Positions 1-5,133 of a DNA stretch of 6,669 nucleotides are shown in pieces. Position numbers and translations under genes: made by a program. The notes under the pieces are model-generated. The model worked only from the letters and a program-made list of their open reading frames with translations, did no database searches and was not told the origin of the DNA. Numbering within the stretch: position 1 is the stretch's first letter; each line of letters begins with the position of its first letter. Where the stretch lies: NCBI GenBank assembly GCA_027858275.1, contig JAQIDA010000032.1:1-6669 (forward strand), written 5' to 3'. Origin of the DNA: Candidatus Kapaibacterium sp. Lineage in GTDB: Bacteria > Bacteroidota > Ignavibacteria > Kapaibacteriales > UBA2268.

Positions 1-2
1 CG

Positions 3-245
3 ATAAAGAGTTTGTTACGTAATGATAAAATTCCGCTGAAGGATGCCAAGGAAAAGATAAAAGGTATGTCACTCAAACCGGGTGATGAAAAAATCAACAA
101 AGAAATTGCCGAATTAGAATCTGTATCTATGATGAAATCCGCGCCTAAAGGCAAGTCTGTTAGACTTAAACCGGCTAAATCAGCAATGAATAATTCAGAG
201 TCTATTGATATTTTGAAGAAAGTCTTGGATTATCTAAAAAAATAA
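3..245 (+). CDS. C-terminal fragment of an unrecognised lysine-rich protein (5' end outside window)
   Basis: The reading frame is open from the left edge of the window to a TAA at 243-245, so this is most likely the tail of a longer protein. About 80 residues are visible. They are strongly charged and lysine-rich, with no hydrophobic segment, and end in an amphipathic-looking helix (SIDILKKVLDYLKK). I recognise no domain and assign no function. A TTG at 12 and an ATG at 66 could in principle start a small protein, but neither has a well-spaced ribosome binding site. The 165 bp to the next start codon hold only a weak 5-bp hairpin, so it is unclear whether transcription ends here or reads on into the WD40 gene. 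Confidence 0.6.
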   Translation: MKSLLRNDKIPLKDAKEKIKGMSLKPGDEKINKEIAELESVSMMKSAPKGKSVRLKPAKSAMNNSESIDILKKVLDYLKK

Positions 246-299
246 TCCCGGTTCATATACTTCTTGTACAGAGACGAAAATATCAATTGTAATTTGTAA

Positions 300-305
300 T
301 ATAAT
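300..305 (+). promoter_or_regulatory. possible -10 box upstream of the WD40 gene
   Basis: A perfect TATAAT lies about 105 bp before the WD40 start in an AT-rich stretch. No good TTGACA-like -35 box sits 16-18 bp upstream, so this is a weak call. In DNA this AT-rich a chance TATAAT is quite likely. If it is real, the transcript has a leader of roughly 100 nt. Confidence 0.25.
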
Positions 306-397
306 ATTGTGTATTTTTGTAATTCGATTTGCAGAGCGATTTGCTCTCTGAAAATTTTGAAACTGAAAAAAAATAAAATTTCTGTAAAATACTAATT

Positions 398-402
398 GAA
401 GG
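398..402 (+). promoter_or_regulatory. Shine-Dalgarno that sets the WD40 gene start
   Basis: GAAGG ends 8 nt before the ATG at 411. This spacing favours the ATG over the in-frame TTG at 396, which would overlap the site and add five residues ahead of a normal signal-peptide n-region. Confidence 0.65.
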
Positions 403-410
403 TTCACTCA

Positions 411-1382
411 ATGACAAAATTCGGACGATTAATTATTCTATCGTTAATATCGTGTTTTTTTGTCTTCAACAGCGCCTCAGCCGCAATGAAATACAAGATG
501 ATTACTATCGGCAATCACGACGATGAAGTTCTTGGCGTATTCGTGAATGAAGACGACACTAAAGTGGCAACATGCAGCCTCGACGAAACTGTGAAAATCT
601 GGAGTATCCCTGAAGAAAAGCTTCTTCATACTTTGGTCGGTCATCAAGGAGCGGTCAATAATATTTCTTTTTCGGGAAATGATAAATGGCTCGCAAGCGG
701 TTCGAGTGACATGTCTGTCCGTGTATGGGACGTTGAAACCGGCAAAGAGCTTGCCGTTCTTCGCGGTCATACTGACAAAGTCATCGGAGTTTATTTCAGC
801 CAAGATGACAGTGCGACTTTTATAGCAAGTACAAGCTTTGACAGAACTGTGAAATTGTGGGACACAAGACTCGGCGCAGAAGTCAAAACTTTGCGTGATC
901 ATAAAAAATCTATAAATAACATCGCATACAGCTATGACGGAAATTTCCTGGCCTCTTGCAGTGATGATAAAAGTATTAAAATCTGGTCTACGGATTTAAA
1001 GACAAAAGAACCGGTTATGACTCTTATTGGTCATAAATTTCCGGTATTGACTGCTCTGTATAGCTTTGACAGTAAAATTCTTGCATCGTCTGATGAAGGC
1101 GGGTTCATTAAAATCTGGAAGATGCCCGACGGCAAACTTATCAGAACAATCAAAGCTCATAAAGATTTGATTCAGGATGTTTCTTTCGCGGAAGACAATA
1201 AAACTCTCGTAAGTGCGAGTATCGATAAAAAAGTAAAACTTTGGAATATCAACACCGGAACTAAGCTGATGGAATTTGACGCCGGTATCGAAGTCTGGTC
1301 AGTTGACCTTATCAGTGATTATAGTGTAATTATTCTTGGTTGCGCCGACGGTTCGGTTCGCTTCCTCAAACGTGTTGATTAA
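411..1382 (+). CDS. exported seven-bladed WD40 beta-propeller protein
   Basis: This 323-residue protein is almost nothing but an export signal and one WD40 propeller. Residues 1-24 form a Sec signal peptide: K3 and R6, a hydrophobic core at 7-20, and a likely cut after Ala-Ser-Ala. Seven repeats follow, with repeat ends at W64, W106, W150, W192, W236, W278 and F318. Repeats 2-6 keep the GH/AH/DH dipeptide (H78, H120, H164, H208, H250) and most keep the structural Asp before the W strand (D58, D100, D144, D185, D272). Seven blades match a single closed ring. Propellers of this kind are protein-protein scaffolds without catalysis; the partner is unknown, though the OmpA-like protein encoded 16 bp downstream is an obvious candidate. 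LISC at residues 12-15 resembles a lipobox, so a lipoprotein is possible, but the hydrophobic stretch continues past the Cys, which favours ordinary cleavage. The ATG was chosen over the TTG at 396 because of GAAGG at 398-402. Confidence 0.88.
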   Translation: MTKFGRLIILSLISCFFVFNSASAAMKYKMITIGNHDDEVLGVFVNEDDTKVATCSLDETVKIWSIPEEKLLHTLVGHQGAVNNISFSGNDKWLASGSSDMSVRVWDVETGKELAVLRGHTDKVIGVYFSQDDSATFIASTSFDRTVKLWDTRLGAEVKTLRDHKKSINNIAYSYDGNFLASCSDDKSIKIWSTDLKTKEPVMTLIGHKFPVLTALYSFDSKILASSDEGGFIKIWKMPDGKLIRTIKAHKDLIQDVSFAEDNKTLVSASIDKKVKLWNINTGTKLMEFDAGIEVWSVDLISDYSVIILGCADGSVRFLKRVD

Positions 1383-1398
1383 TATAACGGAGATATAA

Positions 1399-2109
1399 AT
1401 GAAATTTCTTAAGACTTTAGCAGCTCTTGCTTTTTTGACGGCACTCGTACCGGGTATTGTCTCAGCTCAGCTGATCAATACTGTTGTTTCGATTACGGGC
1501 AATATTTTTGACGCTGTTTCGCGTGAACCCGTTTCTTGTCACTTGCTGATCACTGACGAAGCAGGTAAGAGAATCACTATGGCTAAAAGTAACGCCTTTG
1601 ACAACGGTTACTATTTTATGACAGGACTCAAACCCGGTCAGAACTATTTTGTCACAGTATTAAAGAAAAACTTCTTCAAGGAAAAATTTAAAATTACAGT
1701 TCCTAACACAGGTAAATATCAAGAAATATCTCGTGATTTCTTGATCAAACCGAAAACAAGAGGAGCTTTAATTCCTTTTCCTGTACCGCCGTTTGAATTG
1801 AATAAATCTAAGCTTCGATACGGAGCGGATGAATTGATCGGTGATTTTATAAGTACTTTATTGAATAATCCTAAAACGAATGTAGAAATTATCTGCTATC
1901 CGGACAACAATAAAAGTGCATTGAAAAACAAATCATTGACTGAAGAACGATGCGCTTCTTTGAAAGAATATTTCGAAAAGAACGGTATTGCTTCTTCAAG
2001 ATTATCTTTTGTGGCAAACTCAAAGACTGATCCGAAGGATCCGCCGCCTACCAAGACAAGAGCTAAGGGCAAAAGATATATAGGTCCGATCTATATGCTG
2101 GTAAAATAA
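1399..2109 (+). CDS. exported protein with a CNA-B/carboxypeptidase-regulatory-like domain and a divergent OmpA-like domain
   Basis: The 236-residue product starts at an ATG with CGGAG six bases upstream. Residues 1-23 are a Sec signal peptide (K2, K5, a hydrophobic core, a cut after Val-Ser-Ala). Residues 33-118 look like a beta-sandwich of the carboxypeptidase-regulatory/CNA-B type (TGNIFDAVSREPV, then GYYFMTGLKPGQNYFVTV). Residues 128-236 resemble the OmpA C-terminal peptidoglycan-binding domain. Its central segment lines up without gaps with the family motif, keeping D169 and R184, the positions that contact diaminopimelate in OmpA, as well as N177 and L180. It departs from the consensus in having CYPD for GHTD and in lacking the usual NRRVE end. 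There is no beta-barrel, so it should be a soluble periplasmic or envelope-attached protein. The short gap from the WD40 gene and the terminator just after it indicate a two-gene operon. The OmpA-like call is fairly sure; the N-terminal domain call is moderate. Confidence 0.8.
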   Translation: MKFLKTLAALAFLTALVPGIVSAQLINTVVSITGNIFDAVSREPVSCHLLITDEAGKRITMAKSNAFDNGYYFMTGLKPGQNYFVTVLKKNFFKEKFKITVPNTGKYQEISRDFLIKPKTRGALIPFPVPPFELNKSKLRYGADELIGDFISTLLNNPKTNVEIICYPDNNKSALKNKSLTEERCASLKEYFEKNGIASSRLSFVANSKTDPKDPPPTKTRAKGKRYIGPIYMLVK

Positions 2110-2135
2110 TTTTCCCGATACAAGTTATTAATATG

Positions 2136-2166
2136 AGCGTCCGTTTTTTCAACGGACGCTTTTTTT
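2136..2166 (+). terminator. rho-independent terminator of the WD40/OmpA-like operon
   Basis: A perfect 10-bp stem (AGCGTCCGTT at 2136-2145 with AACGGACGCT at 2151-2160) encloses a 5-nt loop and runs straight into a T tract ending at 2166. It begins 26 bp after the stop codon of the OmpA-like gene. Confidence 0.93.
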
Positions 2167-2202
2167 ATGTTAAGTGCTTGATCTTTGTTGATTATATTCA
2201 TA

Positions 2203-2225
2203 CTGATATACATCAGGTGTATCAG
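2203..2225. repeat. small inverted/direct repeat cluster, possible operator
   Basis: CTGAT (2203-2207) is inverted-repeated as ATCAG at 2212-2216 and again at 2221-2225. The outer arms extend to CTGATA/TATCAG. The cluster ends 9 bp before a TATAAT and covers the place where a -35 box would lie. This would suit a regulator-binding site, but the arms are short and chance is possible. Confidence 0.3.
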
Positions 2226-2234
2226 AAATTTATT

Positions 2235-2240
2235 TATAAT
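2235..2240 (+). promoter_or_regulatory. possible -10 box for the ABC importer operon
   Basis: A perfect TATAAT sits 172 bp before the ATPase start codon. No recognisable -35 box lies 16-18 bp upstream; the repeat cluster at 2203-2225 occupies that place. The assignment is tentative given the base composition. Confidence 0.3.
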
Positions 2241-2412
2241 ATTTAATATTCGTTGAATCTGTTGATTTATATCGAATTATATTCAATGTCCGGATTAAAT
2301 AAATATAAATTAATCTTTTATTCATTGTAGTTATTTATGAAATTACTATCTTGTAGACTGTGTGTAGTACGAAAAATTAGATTAACAGCTATTAATTTGA
2401 AAGACCTCCGGA

Positions 2413-3276
2413 GTGGATACAAAAAATTTTATACCTGATAAAAGTGAAGTTGTTGTAAGCGTGAAAGGCATTAACAAGTCTTTCGGGGATAATCATATTC
2501 TCAAGGGAATAGATCTCGACGTCAAAACAGGGGAACTGGTTTCGATAATCGGCAGGTCCGGTTGCGGCAAGACAACCTTCCTAAGGTGCCTCAATTGTTT
2601 GGAGATATTCGATTCGGGGCTTATGCGAATTGCAGGGATTACTTTGAATAAACTGCATAATAAGTCCACAAACAAGGGCAGCCGACTACAAAGCCGAAGC
2701 GGAAGATTCTTCAAAGGGTTTAAGGCAGTGCAAAATACGGACGAGGATTTTCAAAAGAAAGTCAGAACTCTCAGGGTTAGAGTAGGCATGGTATTCCAAA
2801 GCTTCAATCTCTTTCCGCATTTGACGGTGATGGATAATCTTATCAAGGCTCCGACTGTAGTGAAAAAAGAGACTAAAGAAGAGGCTCGTACCAGAGCTAT
2901 TAAGCTTTTAGAAAAAGTTGGTATGGATGAGTTTGTTGACAGATACCCGCATGAACTTTCCGGCGGTCAGGCTCAGAGGGTCGCAATTGCGCGAGCTTTA
3001 TCAATGAACCCGCAAGTAATGCTTTACGACGAACCGACTTCTGCGCTTGATCCTGAATTGGAACAAGAAGTTATGCAAGTTATGGAGAACTTGAACAAAG
3101 AAGGGATGACTCAGATAGTCGTGACTCACGCAATGCATTTCGCAAGAGGAGCTTCGGACAAAGTAGTATATTTGGAAGACGGCAAGATTATTGAAGCCGG
3201 CCATCCTGATGTACTTTTCAAAGATCCGAAAGACCCGAGAACACGTGAATTTCTCAAAACAATTCTGCATGATTAA
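2413..3276 (+). CDS. polar amino-acid ABC importer ATPase (GlnQ/HisP type) with an extra basic insertion
   Basis: This 287-residue cytoplasmic ATPase powers amino-acid uptake through the permease encoded next door. All nucleotide-binding motifs are present: Walker A GRSGCGKT (47-54), Q-loop Q129, signature LSGGQ (182-186), Walker B VMLYDE (202-207), D-loop SALD (210-213) and the switch histidine H239. GMVFQSFNLFPHLTVMDN and YDEPTSALDPEL are typical of the GlnQ/HisP branch. Relatives are usually about 240-260 residues. Most of the excess is an insertion of about 30 residues between G75 and G125, rich in Lys, Arg and Ser, just before the Q-loop. The start is a GTG. It is the first possible start after an in-frame stop at 2398, and it keeps the first beta strand (VVVSVKGINKSFG); a GTG at 2461 would cut into that strand. 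The GGAG upstream overlaps the GTG, so initiation looks unusual. The next gene begins 25 bp after the stop. Confidence 0.93.
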   Translation: MDTKNFIPDKSEVVVSVKGINKSFGDNHILKGIDLDVKTGELVSIIGRSGCGKTTFLRCLNCLEIFDSGLMRIAGITLNKLHNKSTNKGSRLQSRSGRFFKGFKAVQNTDEDFQKKVRTLRVRVGMVFQSFNLFPHLTVMDNLIKAPTVVKKETKEEARTRAIKLLEKVGMDEFVDRYPHELSGGQAQRVAIARALSMNPQVMLYDEPTSALDPELEQEVMQVMENLNKEGMTQIVVTHAMHFARGASDKVVYLEDGKIIEAGHPDVLFKDPKDPRTREFLKTILHD

Positions 3277-3280
3277 TAAA

Positions 3281-3294
3281 ATTTATCGATAAAT
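3281..3294. repeat. 14-bp perfect palindrome between the ABC genes
   Basis: ATTTATCGATAAAT reads the same on both strands. It lies between the ATPase stop (3274-3276) and the start of the fused permease gene (3302), in the place where a ribosome binding site would be expected. It is too AT-rich and too lacking in a T tract to be a terminator. Roughly 0.4 such palindromes are expected by chance in a window of this length, so its role is open. Confidence 0.4.
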
Positions 3295-3301
3295 AACAAC
3301 T

Positions 3302-4819
3302 ATGAATAAAAAATATACCGTTTCAATTCTCTTTCTGATCGCTGCATTATTTATATCAATGAGCTTAGATCTAAAATCTGAAAAGAAAGTATTGCGTTGG
3401 GCTGCTGATAATGAGGGTTCTGCCCCGTTTATCAATCAGGATTATGATGACGCCACAAAACTGATTGGCTTTGAAAAAGAAATTGCCGATGCTCTCGCCG
3501 AAGAACTCGGTTGGGAATCTCAATTTGTTTATAACTCATGGGACGGCTTAATCCCGGGACTCAGCAGAGATGATTATGATATAGCCATAAACGGTTTGGA
3601 AATTACTGAAGACAGGGCGGCTGTAGTTACTTTTTCTGATCCTTACTTTTTAACTTATGAGCAACTTGTGGTACCGGTTTCGGACACTAGCACCAAATGC
3701 TTGAATGATGTGTTCGGTAAAAAGTGCGGAACACTCAAAGGCTCAGTTGCCGAAAGATTTCTCATTGCTACACCCGGAGCCATCGTAAAAAGCTATGACA
3801 ATGAACTGACGGCATTTCAGGAAATGCAAATGGGAAGATTGGATGCCGTGTTAATTGATCATCCTATAGCACTATATTTTTGCAGTTGGAATAAAAAGGC
3901 TAAAATGGTCGGTTTGCCGATAGGTGAGGTTTCCTACGGAATAGTCCTCAGAAAAACCGACACAAAATTGATTGCGGATATTAACAGAGCATTAGCTGCT
4001 ATAGTTAAGAACGGAAAGCTTCGCATAATTTTAGAGCGATGGAATCTTTGGAATTATATGCTGGTAAGTCATTTCGATGATCCAAATCCATCAAGTGTCG
4101 GACATCCCGCATTTAAGAGATTTGTTGAGTCTAAAGGCGGCGGGAAAAGTTTTGGCGAAACTGTTCAGCGTTATATAGGGTATCTTCCGGCGTTTGGACA
4201 AGGGGCAGTTGTCACGGTTACCCTATCGATATTGTCAATGATGCTGGCGATCTTTGCGGGCTTGTCTCTCGCTCTGATGCGTGTCTACGGAAATCGAGTC
4301 ATTTCGAGGGCTGCTATAATATTTATTGAAACAGTTCGCGGAACACCTCTGCTGATCCAGATTATGATAATATATTACGCTTTGCCTATGATTGGTCTTC
4401 AGATGCCGGCTTTCTTTGCCGGTGTTATCGGTTTGGGGCTCAATTACGCGGCTTATGAAGCAGAAAATTATCGAGCCGGTCTTTTTTCGGTTCCGAGAGG
4501 ACAAATTGAAGCTGCAATGTCATTAGGAATGTCAAAATTTCAGTCGTTGCGACACATTATTTTGCCACAGGCAATTCGACTCGTTATTCCGCCGGTTACA
4601 AATGACTATATTTCACTTTTAAAAGATTCATCTTTGGTATCATTAATCGCGATAACGGAATTAACAAAAGTATTTCTCTCGTTCGCAGCAAGAGATTTCG
4701 ATTTCCTCGGCCCCGGTCTCATGGTAGCTGTTATCTATCTGCTGATCGGTTTGCCTTTTGTTAAATTAGCAAAAATAATCGAAAAACGTTTCTCGATTGA
4801 TCACAGGAAAACTGTGTAA
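3302..4819 (+). CDS. fused amino-acid binding protein and ABC permease (GlnH-GlnP type)
   Basis: This 505-residue protein joins two importer parts usually made separately. Residues 7-20 form a signal or anchor helix. Residues 28-250 are a family-3 solute-binding domain: APF at 41-43, GFEKEIADALAEELGW (56-71), W80-D81, ITEDR ending in R105 (expected to hold the ligand alpha-carboxylate), KGS at 146-148, and D186 (expected to hold the alpha-amino group). A linker at about 251-295 leads to a HisM/GlnP-type permease domain with membrane segments near 300-328, 333-361, 365-383, 443-460 and 470-488. Its cytoplasmic loop EAAMSLGMSKFQSLRHIILP (402-421) is the site that docks the ATPase. Two copies should form the channel, giving one binding domain per subunit. 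The ligand is probably a polar amino acid; the exact one cannot be read. The ATG has no clear Shine-Dalgarno, so translation may depend on coupling to the ATPase gene 25 bp upstream. Confidence 0.92.
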   Translation: MNKKYTVSILFLIAALFISMSLDLKSEKKVLRWAADNEGSAPFINQDYDDATKLIGFEKEIADALAEELGWESQFVYNSWDGLIPGLSRDDYDIAINGLEITEDRAAVVTFSDPYFLTYEQLVVPVSDTSTKCLNDVFGKKCGTLKGSVAERFLIATPGAIVKSYDNELTAFQEMQMGRLDAVLIDHPIALYFCSWNKKAKMVGLPIGEVSYGIVLRKTDTKLIADINRALAAIVKNGKLRIILERWNLWNYMLVSHFDDPNPSSVGHPAFKRFVESKGGGKSFGETVQRYIGYLPAFGQGAVVTVTLSILSMMLAIFAGLSLALMRVYGNRVISRAAIIFIETVRGTPLLIQIMIIYYALPMIGLQMPAFFAGVIGLGLNYAAYEAENYRAGLFSVPRGQIEAAMSLGMSKFQSLRHIILPQAIRLVIPPVTNDYISLLKDSSLVSLIAITELTKVFLSFAARDFDFLGPGLMVAVIYLLIGLPFVKLAKIIEKRFSIDHRKTV

Positions 4820-4850
4820 ATCGATCTTGATTAACGTGTCTCCGTCTATA

Positions 4851-4889
4851 AAAAATGTCCGCCACGGTTGAATAGTGTCGGACATTTTT
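4851..4889. terminator. hairpin terminator after the ABC importer operon, possibly bidirectional
   Basis: Arms AAAAATGTCCG (4851-4861) and CGGACATTTTT (4879-4889) form a perfect 11-bp stem, with a further CAC/GTG pairing (4863-4865 with 4875-4877) in the loop. The T run is the 3' end of the stem itself and an A run opens it, so it could stop transcription in either direction. It begins 31 bp after the permease stop codon. Confidence 0.8.
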
Positions 4890-4941
4890 AGTTCATACCA
4901 TGCCCTACCGACAAATTTTCCGGACGACCATATTTTTCTCC

Positions 4942-4952
4942 TGTTATATAAT
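4942..4952 (+). promoter_or_regulatory. possible extended -10 promoter for ftsH
   Basis: TGTTATATAAT contains both an extended -10 form (TG, one base, TATATA) and a TATAAT at 4947-4952. No clear -35 box precedes it. It would give an ftsH mRNA with a leader of about 175 nt that includes the nested inverted repeat downstream. Confidence 0.35.
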
Positions 4953-4971
4953 TAATAATCCTTAAGTTTGA

Positions 4972-5047
4972 GATTCGTAAAAAAATGAATTTCGAAACAG
5001 AGACATATTGTCCCGAAATAGAACAAAAGATTAGATTTTTACGAATT
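4972..5047 (+). repeat. long nested inverted repeat in the ftsH leader
   Basis: ATTCGTAAAAA (4973-4983) pairs perfectly with TTTTTACGAAT (5036-5046), and a G-U pair (4972 with 5047) extends it. Inside it ATTTCG (4989-4994) pairs with CGAAAT (5014-5019), and inside that GACA (5002-5005) pairs with TGTC (5009-5012) across a 3-nt loop. The parts share one axis, so they can form a single long hairpin in the RNA. It ends about 85 nt before the start codon, so it does not cover the ribosome binding site itself. It lacks the GC-rich stem and T tract of a terminator. Confidence 0.5.
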
Positions 5048-5133
5048 ATTAAATTAAATATCAAGATAATCGTCTTTAGCCAGACAAAAAACAGCGTTGT
5101 ACAGAGCGCGGAAATATAAAAAGGAATTAGGGA

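Larger units (their letters stand above)
2167..2412. other. AT-rich intergenic spacer upstream of the ABC importer operon
   Basis: Together with the preceding terminator this gives about 300 bp without a gene. I find no convincing ORF, tRNA or riboswitch in it. It holds a TATAAT (2235-2240), a cluster of ATCAG/CTGAT repeats (2203-2225), a weak TTGAAT...TATATT pair (2253-2258 and 2278-2283, 19 bp apart) and the palindrome that overlaps the ATPase start. It most likely contains the promoter of the importer operon. Confidence 0.55.
4890..5133 (+). other. ftsH upstream/leader region
   Basis: Counting from the permease stop this is about 310 bp without a gene. I see no credible ORF: an opposite-strand frame crossing it continues antisense through the start of ftsH and has no domain character. 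The region holds a possible extended -10 promoter (4942-4952), a large nested inverted repeat (4972-5047) and the ftsH ribosome binding site (AAGGA at 5121-5125). Confidence 0.5.

Noticed and set aside
332..358. Possible weak terminator between the first partial gene and the WD40 gene
   Set aside because: The stem AGAGC/GCTCT is only 5 bp and the following stretch is a mixed A/T run rather than a T tract, so it falls short of a terminator call.
477..902. 141-codon open frame on the - strand inside the WD40 gene
   Set aside because: It lies fully antisense to a clear WD40 coding sequence and its translation shows no domain or export signal.
2493..2714. 73-codon - strand open frame within the ABC ATPase gene
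   Set aside because: Antisense to the Walker A region; no ribosome binding site or domain.
3001..3270. 89-codon - strand open frame within the 3' part of the ABC ATPase gene
   Set aside because: Antisense to Walker B, the D-loop and the switch histidine; a shadow frame.
4235..4504. 89-codon - strand open frame within the fused permease gene
   Set aside because: Antisense to conserved permease membrane segments; a shadow frame.
264..5106. The 10-mer TTGTACAGAG occurs upstream of both the WD40 gene (264-273) and ftsH (5097-5106)
   Set aside because: Matches of 10 bases are expected many times by chance in a window of this size, and the two copies have no shared flanks.
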